A DNA stretch of 64,000 nucleotides, taken from the NCBI RefSeq assembly GCF_963576615.1, contig NC_088708.1, forward strand, positions 44,193,196 to 44,257,195. The letters are read 5' to 3'. Below are positions 36,976 to 49,355 of the stretch, piece after piece; the stretch's first letter is position 1; each line of letters starts with the position of its first letter. The translations under genes were made by a program, and so were the position numbers. This stretch comes from Watersipora subatra. Lineage: Eukaryota > Bryozoa > Gymnolaemata > Cheilostomatida > Watersiporidae. The notes under the pieces are model-generated. The model was not told the DNA's origin and searched no databases. It saw only the letters and a list, made by a program, of their open reading frames with translations.

Positions 36976-37311
36976 CATGTAGCGCTGTAGGAATAAAAAA
37001 TTTGTCGATCATAAGTCGGAAATATAGATCCAATCACGATTCAACACCATAAACGTTGTTTTGAATAAATAGAATGAAAAGTTATTATGGAAACAATAGA
37101 ATGAGACACATATGACCATGTGATGTATGAAGTCAAGCGAAAAGGTTGAAGTTAAAAACACTGAGACGATGAAATTATTGTAGTGAAGATGAAATACTGA
37201 AAACAGTCTAGCTAAATCGAAATATACACTAATATAACAAAAAACTTAAGTGAGTCAAACTTTCTGAAAGGGCATCGTTTCTCAATTTGAGTAACAAAAT
37301 AATGCATGTAT

Positions 37312-37394
37312 GTCAAAAGTGGGATTCAAACCTACACCTACAGATTTGGACTGCTACCTGAACGCAGCGCTTTGGACGACTCGGCCATCATTAC
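37312..37394 (-). pseudogene. tRNA-Leu relic, type E
   Basis: Type E: T loop CAAACC, anticodon arm TGCTACCTGAACGCAG, and a 5' end CCATCATTAC that no longer pairs with the 3' side. Spacer type also differs (ACGTGGAGCTCAAGG). Confidence 0.72.
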
Positions 37395-37701
37395 CACGTG
37401 GAGCTCAAGGAATAAAAGAGTTGTTGGTCAAAGCTTGAACTTATAGGTCCAATTATGATGCAACGCATATGAAACATTGCGGTGAAACAATAAAATGATA
37501 AATTACTACAAAGACACAAAAAATTGACACATATGACCATGTGATGTAAGATTTGTAGTGAAATGGTTTAAGCTAAAAAGACTTAGTTATTAAAATGAAT
37601 GTAGTGCAATGAAAAATCCTGTACCAGTGTAACAGTAAACAAAACGAACTTTCATCTGCCAAAAAGCACGCATGCTCAATATGATAAAAGTCCGTTTACA
37701 T

Positions 37702-37784
37702 ATCAGAAGTGGGATTCGAACCCACACCTACAGATGTAGACTGCGACCTGAACGCAGCGCCTTAGACCACTCGGCCATCCTGAC
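37702..37784 (-). tRNA. tRNA-Leu(CAG), type A
   Basis: Two changes from the 34957 copy: C to T just before the T stem (CACACC on +) and C72 to T (ATCAG), leaving a G-T pair at the acceptor end. Confidence 0.75.
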
Positions 37785-38093
37785 TATGTACAGCTTTGAG
37801 AATAAAGATTTTTTGGCTCAAAACTCCAAAATATTCATCCTATCAGGTTGCAATATCATCAAACATCGTATTGAAATAATAGAATGAAATGTTACTATGA
37901 AAACACTGGAACGAGAGACATATGACCATGGGATGAAAGAAGTCAAGTGAAATGTTTTAAGCCAAAAATACAGAAATGATGAAATTAGTGTAGTGAAATT
38001 AAAATGTACCCTAATATTGCAGAAAGCAGAAGAAAGTCAAATTTGCTGAGAAACCAACCTTGGTCAATTTGGGTAACAAAAGAATGCCTGTAT

Positions 38094-38176
38094 ATCAAAA
38101 GTGGGATACGAACCCATGCCTACAGATGTAAACTGCATTCTGAACGCAGATCCTTAGACAACTCAGCCATCCTGAT
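38094..38176 (-). pseudogene. tRNA-Leu-like type B
   Basis: Same as the 35349 copy (ATCAAAAG, GCAGATCC); the whole surrounding monomer is almost identical 2,745 bp apart. Confidence 0.78.
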
Positions 38177-38481
38177 CATGTATAGCTTTGGGAATAAAAA
38201 CTTGTCGATCAGAACTCTGAAATATGAATCCAATCACGATACAACACCATCAAACTTTGTTTTGAAACAAAAAAATGAAAATTTTGTAAGGAAACACTAG
38301 ACTGAGTTGCATATGACCATGTGATGTAAGATTTCTAGTGAAATGGTTTAAGCTAAAAAGACTTAGTTATTAAAATTAATGTAGTATAATGAAAAATCCT
38401 GTACCAGTGTAACAGTAAACTAAACGAACTTTCATCTGCCAAAAAGCACGCTTGCTCAATATGATAAAAGTCCGTTTACAT

Positions 38482-38564
38482 GTCAGAAGTGGGATTCGAA
38501 CCGACGCCTACAGATGTAGACTGCGACCTGAACGCAGCACCTTAGACCACTCGGCCATCCTGAC
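38482..38564 (-). pseudogene. tRNA-Leu(CAG) type A, two stem changes
   Basis: Differs from consensus by a T-stem change (GAACCGACG) and a D-stem change (GCAGCACC), a subset of the changes at 35737. Confidence 0.68.
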
Positions 38565-38869
38565 CATGTACAGGTCCGAGAATAAAGATTTTTGGCTCAA
38601 AACTCTAAAATATTCATCCTATCAGGTTGCAATGCCATCAAACATCGTGTTGAAATAATAGAATGAAATGTTACTATTGAAACACTTGAACGAAACACAT
38701 ATGACCATGTGATGAAAGAAATCAAGTGAAATGTTTTAAGCCAAAAATACAGAAATGATGAAATTAGTGTAGTGAAATTAAAATGTACCCTAATATTGCA
38801 GAAAGCTGAAGAGAGTCAAATTTGCTGAGAAGCCAACCTTGGTCAATTTGGGTAACAAAAAAACTGTAT

Positions 38870-38952
38870 GCCAAAACTGGGATTCGAACCCATGCCTACA
38901 GATGTAAACTGCATTCTGAACGCAGATCCTTAGACAACTCAGCCATCCTGAT
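38870..38952 (-). pseudogene. tRNA-Leu-like C/B recombinant
   Basis: The 3' half is type C (GCCAAAACTGGGATTCGAAC) and the 5' half type B (AACTGCATTCTGAACGCAGA, then GACAACTCAGCC), pointing to exchange inside the gene. Confidence 0.75.
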
Positions 38953-39257
38953 CATGTATAGCTTTGGGAATAAAAACTTGTCGATCAGAACTCTGAAATA
39001 TGAATCCAATCACGATACAACACCATCAAACTTTGTTTTGAAACAATAAAATGAAATTTTTGTAAGGAAACACTAGAACGAGACGCATATGACCATGTGA
39101 TGAAGGATCTGAAACAAATTGGTTTAGGCTAAAATGACTGAATTATTAAAACTAATGGAGTAAATTGAAAAATCCTGTACGAATGTAACAGTAAACTAAA
39201 CGAACTTTCATCTGCCAAAAAGCACGCTTCCTCAATATGATAAAAATCCGTTTACAT

Positions 39258-39340
39258 GTAGGAAGTGGGATTCGAACTCCCACCTACAGATGTGGACTGC
39301 AACCTGAACGCAGCGCCTTAGACCACTCGGCCACCCTGAC
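39258..39340 (-). pseudogene. tRNA-Leu-like type D
   Basis: GTAGGAAG at the 3' end, T arm GAACTCCCACC, anticodon stem with GCAACC, 5' end CCACCCTGAC. Anticodon CAG. Confidence 0.68.
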
Positions 39341-39635
39341 CATGCATGACTTAATTAGCAACGATTTTTTTCTGAAATGTTATGAAATCAGATTATAACT
39401 GCATTAAAATTCCTCCAAACGTTGTATTGATATAAAAAAGTTACAGTACTATGTAGATACTTAAGACCAAGTGATAGTAAAAAGTCAAGTGAAATGGTTA
39501 AACCTAGAAACACTGGGATGATGAACTTAATCTAGTTAAATTGAAATATACGCTAATTTAACAAAAAACTAAAGCGAGTCAAATTTTCTGACAACACAAC
39601 CTTGTTCAATTTGGGTAACAAAAGAATGCCTGTAT

Positions 39636-39718
39636 ATCAGAAGTGGGATACGAACCCATGCCTACAGATGTAAACTGCATTCTGAACGCAGATCCTTAGA
39701 CAACTCAGCCATCCTGAT
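39636..39718 (-). pseudogene. tRNA-Leu-like type B
   Basis: Standard type B with GCAGATCC. Confidence 0.78.
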
Positions 39719-40053
39719 CATGTAGAGCTGTAGGAATAAAAACTTGGTCGATCATAACTCAGATGTATAGATCCATTCACGATTCAACACCATAAACGTT
39801 GTTTTGAATAAATAGAATGAAATTTATTATGGAAACAATAGAATGAGACACATATGACCATGTGATGTATGAAGTCAAGCGAAAAGGTTGAAGCTAAAAA
39901 CACTGAGACGATGAAATTATTGTAGTGAAGATGAAATACTGAAAACAGTCTAGCTAAATCGAAATATACACTAATATAACAAAAAACTTAAGTGAGTCAA
40001 ACTTTCTGAAAGGGCATCGTTTCTCATTTTGAGTAACAAAATAATGCATGTAT

Positions 40054-40136
40054 GTCAAAATTGGGATTCAAACCCACACCTACAGATTTAGACTGCCACC
40101 TGAAAGCAGCGCCATGGACGACTCGGCCATCATTAC
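40054..40136 (-). pseudogene. tRNA-Leu relic, type E
   Basis: Close to the 37312 copy (2,742 bp earlier) but with GTCAAAATTGGG, TGCCACCTGAAAGCAG and GCCATGG; anticodon loop now TTCAGGT within a damaged stem. Confidence 0.72.
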
Positions 40137-40443
40137 CACGTGGAGCTCAAGGAATAAAAGAGTTGTTGGTCAAAGCTTGAACTTATAGGTCCAATTATGA
40201 TGCAACGCATATGAAACATTGCGGTGAAACAATGAAATGATAAATTACTACAGAGACACAAAAAATTGACACATATGACCATGTGATGTAAGATTTGTAG
40301 TGAAATGGTTTAAGCTAAAAAGACTTAGTTATTAAAATTAATGTAGTACAATGAAAAATCCTGTACCAGTGTAACAGCAAACAAAACGAACTCTTATTTG
40401 CCAAAAAGCACGCTTGCTCAATATGATAAACAAAAGGTTACAT

Positions 40444-40526
40444 GTCAGAAGTGGGATTCGAACCCACACCTACAGATGTAGACTGCGACCTGAACGCAGC
40501 GCTTTAGACCACTCGGCCATCCTGAC
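40444..40526 (-). tRNA. tRNA-Leu(CAG), type A
   Basis: Two changes from consensus: CACACC before the T stem and GCGCTTTAG in the D-stem region. First of three copies that head the super-blocks (also 47410 and 52833). Confidence 0.78.
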
Positions 40527-40834
40527 CATGTACAGGTGCAAGAATAAAGATTTTTGGCTCGAAACTCTAAAATATTCATCATATCAGGTTGCAATGCCAT
40601 CAAACATCGTGTTGAAATAATAGAATGAAATGTTACTATTGAAACACTTGAACGAAACACATATGACCATGTGATGAAAGAAATCAAGTGAAATGTTTTA
40701 AGCCAAAAATACAGAGATGATGAAATTAGTGTAATGAAATTAAAATGTACCCTAATATTGCAAAAAGCTGAAGAGAGTCAAATTTGCTGAGAAACCAACC
40801 TTGGTCAATTTGGGTAACAAAAGAATGCCTGTAT

Positions 40835-40917
40835 ATCAAAAGTGGGATACGAACCCATGCCTACAGATGTAAACTGCATTCTGAACGCAGATCCTTAGAC
40901 AACTCAGCCATCCTGAT
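40835..40917 (-). pseudogene. tRNA-Leu-like type B
   Basis: ATCAAAAG form with GCAGATCC; same as 47801 and 53224. Confidence 0.78.
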
Positions 40918-41222
40918 CATGTATAGCTTTGGGAATAAAAACTTGTCGATCAGAACTCTGAAATATAAATCCAATCACGATACAACACCATCAAACTTTG
41001 TTTTGAAACAAAAAAATGAAAATTTTGTTAGGAAACACTAGACTGAGTTGCATATGACCATGTGATGTAAGATTTCTAGTGAAATGGTTTAAGCTAAAAA
41101 GACTTATTTATTAAAATTAATGTAGTATAATGAAAAATCCTGTACCAGTGTAACAGTAAACTAAACGAACTTTTATCTGCCAAAAAGCACGCATGCTCAA
41201 TATGATAAAAGTCCGTTTACAT

Positions 41223-41305
41223 GTCAGAAGTGGGATTCGAACCCACGCCTACAGATGTAGACTGCGACCTGAACGCAGCGCCTTAGACCACTCGGCCATC
41301 CTGAC
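41223..41305 (-). tRNA. tRNA-Leu(CAG), consensus copy
   Basis: Identical to the 34957 copy over 83 nt. A TTTT tract follows 16-19 nt past its 3' end. Confidence 0.92.
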
Positions 41306-41613
41306 CATGTACAGGTCCGAGAATAAAGATTTTTGGCTGGAAACTCTAAAATATTCATCATATCAGGTTGCAATGCCATCAAACATCGTGTTGAAATAAT
41401 AGAATGAAATGTTACTATTAAAACACTTGAACGAAACACATATGACCATGTGATGAAAGAAATCAAGTGAAATGTTTTAAGCCAAAAATACAGAGATGAT
41501 GAAATTAGTGTAGTGAAATTAAAATGTACCCTAATATTGCAGAAAGCTGAAGAGAGTCAAATTTGCTGAGAAACCAACCTTGGTCAATTTGGGTAACAAA
41601 AGAATGCCTGTAT

Positions 41614-41696
41614 ATCAGAAGTGGGATACGAACCCATGCCTACAGATGTAAACTGCATTCTGAACGCAGATCCTTAGACAACTCAGCCATCCTGAT
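41614..41696 (-). pseudogene. tRNA-Leu-like type B
   Basis: ATCAGAAG form with GCAGATCC; duplicated at 48580 with one change. Confidence 0.78.
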
Positions 41697-42001
41697 CATG
41701 TATAGCTTTGGGAATAAAAACTTGTCGATCAGAACTCTGAAATATAAATCCAATAACGATACAACACCATCAAACTTTGTTTTGAAACAAGAAAATGAAA
41801 ATTTTGTAAGGAAACACTACAACGAGACGCATAGGACCATGTGATGTAAGATTTCTAGTGAAATGGTTTAAGCTAAAAAGACTTAGTTCTTAAAATTAAT
41901 GTAGTACGATGAAAAATCCTGTACCAGTGTAACAATAAACTAAACGAACTTTCATCTGCCAAAAAGCACGCATGCTCAATATGATAAACAAAAGGTTACA
42001 T

Positions 42002-42084
42002 GTCAGAAGTGGGATTCGAACCCACGCCTACAGATGTAGACTGCGACCTGAACGCAGCGCCTTAGACCACTCGGCCATCCTGAC
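42002..42084 (-). tRNA. tRNA-Leu(CAG), consensus copy
   Basis: Identical to 34957, but with the other 3' flank (AAAAGGTTACAT on +), putting TTTT only about 8-11 nt past the gene. Confidence 0.92.
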
Positions 42085-42389
42085 CATGTACAGGTCCGAG
42101 AATAAAGATTTTTGGCTCGAAACTCTAAAATATTCATCATATCAGGTTGCAATGCCATCAAACATCGTGTTGAAATAATAGAATGAAATGTTACTATGGA
42201 AACACTTGAACGAAACACATATGACCATGTGATGAAAGAAATCAAGTGAAATGTTTTAAGCCAAAAATACAGAGACGATGAAAATAGTGTAGTGAAATTA
42301 AAATGTACCCTAATATTGCAGAAAGCTGAAGAGAGTCAAATTTGCTGAGAAGCCAACCTTGGTCATTTTGGGTAACAAAAAAACTGTAT

Positions 42390-42472
42390 GCCAAAACTGG
42401 GATTCGAACCCATGCCTTCAGATGTAAACAGCATTCTGAACGCAGCTCCTTAGACCACTCAACCATCCTGAT
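42390..42472 (-). pseudogene. tRNA-Leu-like type C
   Basis: Defines type C: acceptor ATCAGGA faces TTTTGGC with an A-C mismatch and several G-T pairs; anticodon loop TTCAGAA in stem CTGCG/TGCTG with a T-T mismatch; B box GGTTCGAATCC intact. This copy has GCCTTCAG in the variable arm. Confidence 0.8.
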
Positions 42473-42776
42473 CATGTAGAGCATGGGAATAAAAACTTGT
42501 CGATCAGAACTCTGAAATATAAATCCAATCACGATACAACACCATCAAACTTTGTTTTGAAACAAGAAAATGAAAATTTTGTAAGGAAACACTAGAACGA
42601 GACGCATATAACTATGTGATGTAAGATTTCTAGTGAAATGGTTTAAGCTAAAAAGACTTAGTTATTAAAATTAATGTAGTACAATGAAAAATCCTGTACC
42701 AGTGTAACAGCAAACAAAACGAACTCTTATTTGCCAAAAAGCACACTTGCTCAATATGATAAACAAAAGGTTACAT

Positions 42777-42859
42777 GTCAGAAGTGGGATTCGAACCCAC
42801 ACCTACAGATGTAGACTGCGACCTGAACGCAGCGCCTTAGACCACTCGGCCATCCTGAC
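42777..42859 (-). tRNA. tRNA-Leu(CAG), type A
   Basis: One change from consensus (CACACC, at the base before the T stem). Same in 49743, 54387 and 62123. Confidence 0.88.
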
Positions 42860-43167
42860 CATGTACAGATCCAAGAATAAAGATTTTTGGCTGGAAACTC
42901 TAAAATATTCATCATATCAGGTTGCAATGCCATCAAACATCGTGTTGAAATAATAGAATGAAATGTTACTATGGAAACACTTGAACGAAACACATATGAC
43001 CATGTGATGAAAGAAATCAAGTGAAATGTTTTAAGCCAAAAATACAGAGATGATGAAATTAGTGTAGTGAAATTAAAATGTACCCTAATATTGCAGAAAG
43101 CTGAAGAGAGTCAAATTTGCTGAGAAACCAACCTTGGTCAATTTGGGTAACAAAAGAATGCCTGTAT

Positions 43168-43250
43168 ATCAGAAGTGGGATACGAACCCATGCCTACAGA
43201 TGTAAACTGCATTCTGAACGCACATCCTTAGACAACTCAGCCATCCTGAT
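43168..43250 (-). pseudogene. tRNA-Leu-like type B
   Basis: ATCAGAAG with GCACATCC; spacer after it starts CATGTAGAGCTGTAGG. Confidence 0.78.
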
Positions 43251-43555
43251 CATGTAGAGCTGTAGGAATAAAAGTTTGTCGATCAGAACTCTGAAATATA
43301 AATCCAATCACGATACAACACCATCAAACTTTGTTTTGAAACAAAAAAATGAAAATTTTGTAAGGAAACACTAGACTGAGTTGCATATGACCATGTGATG
43401 TAAGATTTCTAGTGAAATGGTTTAAGCTAAAAAGACTTAGTTATTAAAATTAATGTAGTACAATGGAAAATCCTGTACCAGTGTAACAGCAAACAAAACG
43501 GACTCTTATTTGCCAAAAAGCACGCTTGCTCAATATGATAAACAAAAGGTTACAT

Positions 43556-43638
43556 GTCAGAAGTGGGATTCGAACCCACGCCTGCAGATGTAGACTGCGA
43601 CCTGAACGCAGCGCCTTAGACCACTCGACCATCCTGAC
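43556..43638 (-). tRNA. tRNA-Leu(CAG), type A
   Basis: Two changes: GCCTGCAG in the variable arm and CTCGACC in the D arm (C to T in the A box), which may weaken the D stem. Confidence 0.75.
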
Positions 43639-43943
43639 CATGCACAGGTCCGAGAATAAAGAATTTTGGCTCGAAACTCTAAAATATTCATCATATCAGG
43701 TTGCAATGCCATCAAACATCGTGTTGAAATAATTGAATGAAATGTTACTATGGAAACACTTGAACGAAACACATATGACCATGTGATGAAAGAAATCAAG
43801 TGAAATGTTTTAAGCCAAAAATACAGAGACGATGAAAATAGTGTAGTGAAATTAAAATGTACCCTAATATTGCAGAAAGCTGAAGAGAGTCAAATTTGCT
43901 GAGAAGCCAACCTTGGTCAATTTGGGTAACAAAAAAACTGTAT

Positions 43944-44026
43944 GCCAAAACTGGGATTCGAACCCATGCCTACAGATGTAAACAGCATTCTGAACGCAGC
44001 TCCTTAGACCACTCAACCATCCTGAT
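43944..44026 (-). pseudogene. tRNA-Leu-like type C
   Basis: Standard type C with GCCTACAG in the variable arm. Confidence 0.78.
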
Positions 44027-44329
44027 CATGTAGAGCATGGGAATAAAAACTTGTCGATCAGAACTCTGAAATATAAATCCAATCACGATACAACACCATC
44101 AAACTTTGTTTTGAAACAAGAAAATGAAAATTTTGTAAGGAAACACTAGAACGAGACGCATATGACCATGTGATGTAAGATTTCTAGTGAAATGGTTTAA
44201 GCTAAAAAGACTTAGTTCTTAAAATTAATGTAGTACGATGAAAAATCCTGTACCAGTGTAACAGTAAACTAAACGAACTTTCATCTGCCAAAAAGCACGC
44301 TTGCTCAATATGATAAAAAGCGGTTATAA

Positions 44330-44412
44330 GTCAGAAGTGGGATTCGAACCCACACCTACAGATGTAGACTACGACCTGAACGCAGGGCCTTAGACCACTC
44401 GGCCATCCTGAC
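44330..44412 (-). tRNA. tRNA-Leu(CAG), type A variant
   Basis: CACACC, TACGACC (G-T pair in the anticodon stem) and GCAGGGCC (a change at the D-stem/anticodon-stem joint). Its spacer on the right is the D type (CATGCATAACTTAATT). Same gene at 45868. Confidence 0.68.
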
Positions 44413-44707
44413 CATGCATAACTTAATTACCAACGATTTTTTTCTGAAATGTTATGAAATCAGATTATAACCGCATTAAAATTCCTCCAAACGTTGTATT
44501 GATATAAAAAAGTTACAGTACTATGGAGATACTTATGGCCAAGTGATAGTACAAAGTCAAGTGAAATGGTTAAACCTAGAAACACTGAGATGATGGACTT
44601 AGTCTAGTTAAATCGAAATATACGCTAATATAACAGAAAACTAACGCGAGTCAAATTTTCTGAGAACACAACCCTGTTCAATTTGGGTAACAAAAGAATG
44701 CCTGTAT

Positions 44708-44790
44708 ATCAGAAGTGGGATACGAACCCATGCCTACAGATGTAAACTGCATTCTGAACGCACATCCTTAGACAACTCAGCCATCCTGAT
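44708..44790 (-). pseudogene. tRNA-Leu-like type B
   Basis: Type B with GCACATCC, preceded by the GAGAACACAACCCTG spacer. Confidence 0.78.
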
Positions 44791-45094
44791 CATGTAGAGC
44801 ATGGGAATAAAAACTTGTCGATCAGAACTCTGAAATATAAATCCAATCACGATACAACACCATCAAACTTTGTTTTGAAACAAGAAAATGAAAATTTTGT
44901 AAGGAAACACTAGAACGAGACGCATATAACTATGTGATGTAAGATTTCTAGTGAAATGGTTTAAGCTAAAAAGACTTAGTTCTTAAAATTAATGTAGTAC
45001 GATGAAAAATCCTGTACCAGTGTAACAGTAAACTAAACGAACTTTTATCTTCCAAAAAGCACGCATGCTCAATATGATAAAAGTCCGTTTACAT

Positions 45095-45172
45095 GTCTGG
45101 GATTCGAACCCACGCCTACAGATGTAGACTACGACCTGAACGCAGCGCCTCAGACCATTCGACCATCCTGAC
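45095..45172 (-). pseudogene. tRNA-Leu(CAG) type A with 5-nt acceptor deletion
   Basis: GTCTGGGATTC replaces GTCAGAAGTGGGATTC, removing five bases of the 3' acceptor and T stem; also GCGCCTCAG and CATTCGACC. Length 78 nt; the acceptor cannot form. Confidence 0.85.
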
Positions 45173-45480
45173 CATGTACAGGTCCGAGAATAAAGATTTT
45201 TGGCTCGAAACTCTAAAATATTCATCATATCAGGTTGCAATGCCATCAAACATCGTGTTGAAATAATAGAATGAAATGTTACTATGGAAACACTTGACTG
45301 AAACACATATGACCATGTGATGAAAGAAATCAAGTGAAATGTTTTAAGCCAAAAATACAGAGATGATGAAATTAGTGTAGTGAAATTAAAATGTACCCTA
45401 ATATTGCAGAAAGCTGAAGAGAGTCAAATTTGCTGAGAAACCAACCTTGGTCAATTTGGGTAACAAAAGAATGCCTGTAT

Positions 45481-45563
45481 ATCAAAAGTGGGATACGAAC
45501 CCATGCCTACAGATGTAAACTGCATTCTGAACGCAGATCCTTAGACAACTCAGCCATCCTGAT
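45481..45563 (-). pseudogene. tRNA-Leu-like type B
   Basis: ATCAAAAG form with GCAGATCC; absent from super-blocks 2 and 3. Confidence 0.78.
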
Positions 45564-45867
45564 CATGTATAGCTTTGGGAATAAAAACTTGTCGATCAGA
45601 ACTCTGAAATATGAATCCAATCACGATACAACACCATCAAACTTTGTTTTGAAACAAGAAAATGAAAATTTTGTAAGGAAACACTAGAACGAGACGCATA
45701 TGACCATGTGATGTAAGATTTCTAGTGAAATGGTTTAAGCTTAAAAGACTTAGTTCTTAAAATTAATGTAGTACGATGAAAAATCCTGTACCAGTGTAAC
45801 AGTAAACTAAACGAACTTTCATCTGCCAAAAAGCACGCTTGCTCAATATGATAAAAAGCGGTTATAA

Positions 45868-45950
45868 GTCAGAAGTGGGATTCGAACCCACACCTACAGA
45901 TGTAGACTACGACCTGAACGCAGGGCCTTAGACCACTCGGCCATCCTGAC
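45868..45950 (-). tRNA. tRNA-Leu(CAG), type A variant
   Basis: Same sequence as 44330, 1,538 bp away (two dimers), with the same D-type right spacer. Confidence 0.68.
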
Positions 45951-46245
45951 CATGCATAACTTAATTACCAACGATTTTTTTCTGAAATGTTATGAAATCA
46001 GATTATAACCGCATTAAAATTCCTCCAAACGTTGTATTGATATAAAAAAGTTACAGTACTATGTAGATACTTACGGCCAAGTGATAGTACAAAGTCAAGT
46101 GAAATGGTTAAACCTAGAAACACTGAGATGATGGACTTAGTCTAGTTAAATCGAAATATACGCTAATATAACAGAAAACTAACGCGAGTCAAATTTTCTG
46201 AGAACACAACCTTGTTCAATTTGGGTAACAAAAGAATGCCTGTAT

Positions 46246-46328
46246 ATCAGAAGTGGGATACGAACCCATGCCTACAGATGTAAACTGCATTCTGAACGCA
46301 GATCCTTAGACAACTCAGCCATCTTGAT
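46246..46328 (-). pseudogene. tRNA-Leu-like type B
   Basis: Type B with GCAGATCC and a changed 5' end (CCATCTTGAT on +). Confidence 0.76.
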
Positions 46329-46633
46329 CATGTATAGCTTTGGGAATAAAAACTTGTCGATCGGAACTCTGAAATATGAATCCAATCACGATACAACACC
46401 ATCAAACTTTGTTTTGAAACAAAAAAATGAAAATTTTGTAAGGAAACACTAGACTGAGTTGCATATGACCATGTGATGTAAGATTTCTAGTGAAATGGTT
46501 TAAGCTAAAAAGACTTATTTATTAAAATTAATGTAGTATAATGAAAAATCCTGTACCAGTGTAACAGTAAACTAAACGAACTTTTATCTGCCAAAAAGCA
46601 CGCATGCTCAATATGATAAAAGTCCGTTTACAT

Positions 46634-46716
46634 GTCAGAAGTGGGATTCGAACCCACGCCTACAGATGTAGACTACGACCTGAACGCAGCGCCTTAGACC
46701 ATTCGACCATCCTGAC
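46634..46716 (-). tRNA. tRNA-Leu(CAG), type A variant
   Basis: Consensus except TACGACC in the anticodon stem and CCATTCGACC in the D arm; the D-arm changes may weaken folding. Confidence 0.7.
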
Positions 46717-47021
46717 CATGTACAGATCCGAGAATAAAGATTTTTGGCTCGAAACTCTAAAATATTCATCATATCAGGTTGCAATGCCATCAAACATCGT
46801 GTTGAAACAATAAAATGAAATGTTCCTATGGAAACACTTGAATGAAACACATATGACCATGTGATGAAAGAAGTCACGTGAAATGTTATAAGCCAAAAAT
46901 ACAGAGATGATGAAATTAGTGTAGTGAAATTAAAATGTACCCTAATATTGCAGAAAGCTGAAGAGAGTCAAATTTGCTGAGAAACCAACCTTGGTCAATT
47001 TAGGTAACAAAAAAACTGTAT

Positions 47022-47104
47022 GCCAAAACTGGGATTCGAACCCATGCCTACAGATGTAAACAGCATTCTGAACGCAGCTCCTTAGACCACTCAACCATCC
47101 TGAT
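47022..47104 (-). pseudogene. tRNA-Leu-like type C
   Basis: Standard type C; the spacer to its left reads CAATTTAGGTAAC rather than CAATTTGGGTAAC. Confidence 0.78.
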
Positions 47105-47409
47105 CATGTAGAGCTTTGGGATTAAAAACTTGTCGATTAGAACTCTGAAATATAAATCCAATCACGATACAACACCATCAAACTTTGTTTTGAAACAAGA
47201 AAATGAAAATTTTGTAAGGAAACACTAGAACGAGACGCATATGACCATGTGATGTAAGATTTCTAGTGAAATGGTTTAAGCTAAAAAGACTTAGTTATTA
47301 AAATTAATGTAGTACAATGAAAAATCCTGTACCAGTGTAACAGCAAACAAAACGAACTCTTATTTGCCAAAAAGCACGCTTGCTCAATATGATAAACAAA
47401 AGGTTACAT

Positions 47410-47492
47410 GTCAGAAGTGGGATTCGAACCCACACCTACAGATGTAGACTGCGACCTGAACGCAGCGCTTTAGACCACTCGGCCATCCTGAC
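47410..47492 (-). tRNA. tRNA-Leu(CAG), type A
   Basis: Same as 40444, 6,966 bp away. Confidence 0.78.
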
Positions 47493-47800
47493 CATGTACA
47501 GGTGCAAGAATAAAGATTTTTGGCTCGAAACTCTAAAATATTCATCATATCAGGTTGCAATGCCATCAAACATCGTGTTGAAATAATAGAATGAAATGTT
47601 ACTATTGAAACACTTGAACGAAACACATATGACCATGTGATGAAAGAAATCAAGTGAAATGTTTTAAGCCAAAAATACAGAGATGATGAAATTAGTGTAA
47701 TGAAATTAAAATGTACCCTAATATTGCAAAAAGCTGAAGAGAGTCAAATTTGCTGAGAAACCAACCTTGGTCAATTTGGGTAACAAAAGAATGCCTGTAT

Positions 47801-47883
47801 ATCAAAAGTGGGATACGAACCCATGCCTACAGATGTAAACTGCATTCTGAACGCAGATCCTTAGACAACTCAGCCATCCTGAT
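47801..47883 (-). pseudogene. tRNA-Leu-like type B
   Basis: Duplicate of 40835. Confidence 0.78.
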
Positions 47884-48188
47884 CATGTATAGCTTTGGGA
47901 ATAAAAACTTGTCGATCAGAACTCTGAAATATAAATCCAATCACGATACAACACCATCAAACTTTGTTTTGAAACAAAAAAATGAAAATTTTGTAAGGAA
48001 ACACTAGACTGAGTTGCATATGACCATGTGATGTAAGATTTCTAGTGAAATGGTTTAAGCTAAAAAGACTTATTTATTAAAATTAATGTAGTATAATGAA
48101 AAATCCTGTACCAGTGTAACAGTAAACTAAACGAACTTTTATCTGCCAAAAAGCACGCATGCTCAATATGATAAAAGTCCGTTTACAT

Positions 48189-48271
48189 GTCAGAAGTGGG
48201 ATTCGAACCCACGCCTACAGATGTAGACTGCGACCTGAACGCAGCGCCTTAGACCACTCGGCCATCCTGAC
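48189..48271 (-). tRNA. tRNA-Leu(CAG), consensus copy
   Basis: Identical to 34957; block-2 counterpart of 41223. Confidence 0.92.
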
Positions 48272-48579
48272 CATGTACAGGTCCGAGAATAAAGATTTTT
48301 GGCTGGAAACTCTAAAATATTCATCATATCAGGTTGCAATGCCATCAAACATCGTGTTGAAATAATAGAATGAAATGTTACTATTAAAACACTTGAACGA
48401 AACACATATGACCATGTGATGAAAGAAATCAAGTGAAATGTTTTAAGCCAAAAATACAGAGATGATGAAATTAGTGTAGTGAAATTAAAATGTACCCTAA
48501 TATTGCAGAAAGCTGAAGAGAGTCAAATTTGCTGAGAAACCAACCTTGGTCAATTTGGGTAACAAAAGAATGCCTGTAT

Positions 48580-48662
48580 ATCAGAAGTGGGATACGAACC
48601 AATGCCTACAGATGTAAACTGCATTCTGAACGCAGATCCTTAGACAACTCAGCCATCCTGAT
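48580..48662 (-). pseudogene. tRNA-Leu-like type B
   Basis: Counterpart of 41614 with one new change (GAACCAATGCC) in the T stem. Confidence 0.78.
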
Positions 48663-48967
48663 CATGTATAGCTTTGGGAATAAAAACTTGTCGATCAGAA
48701 CTCTGAAATATAAATCCAATAACGATACAACACCATCAAACTTTGTTTTGAAACAAGAAAATGAAAATTTTGTAAGGAAACACTACAACGAGACGCATAG
48801 GACCATGTGATGTAAGATTTCTAGTGAAATGGTTTAAGCTAAAAAGACTTAGTTCTTAAAATTAATGTAGTACGATGAAAAATCCTGTACCAGTGTAACA
48901 ATAAACTAAACGAACTTTCATCTGCCAAAAAGCACGCATGCTCAATATGATAAACAAAAGGTTACAT

Positions 48968-49050
48968 GTCAGAAGTGGGATTCGAACCCACGCCTACAGA
49001 TGTAGACTGCGACCTGAACGCAGCGCCTTAGACCACTCGGCCATCCTGAC
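48968..49050 (-). tRNA. tRNA-Leu(CAG), consensus copy
   Basis: Identical to 34957; counterpart of 42002. Confidence 0.92.
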
Positions 49051-49355
49051 CATGTACAGGTCCGAGAATAAAGATTTTTGGCTCGAAACTCTAAAATATT
49101 CATCATATCAGGTTGCAATGCCATCAAACATCGTGTTGAAATAATAGAATGAAATGTTACTATGGAAACACTTGAACGAAACACATATGACCATGTGATG
49201 AAAGAAATCAAGTGAAATGTTTTAAGCCAAAAATACAGAGACGATGAAAATAGTGTAGTGAAATTAAAATGTACCCTAATATTGCAGAAAGCTGAAGAGA
49301 GTCAAATTTGCTGAGAAGCCAACCTTGGTCATTTTGGGTAACAAAAAAACTGTAT

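Larger units (their letters stand above)
40300..47265. repeat. tRNA array super-block 1 (about 6,966 bp)
   Basis: Loci 40444 to 45095 recur in the same order at 47410 to 52062, offset 6,966-6,967 bp, with only scattered changes. Before about 40300 the pairing fails: an E-type locus at 40054 faces a C-type at 47022. Confidence 0.85.
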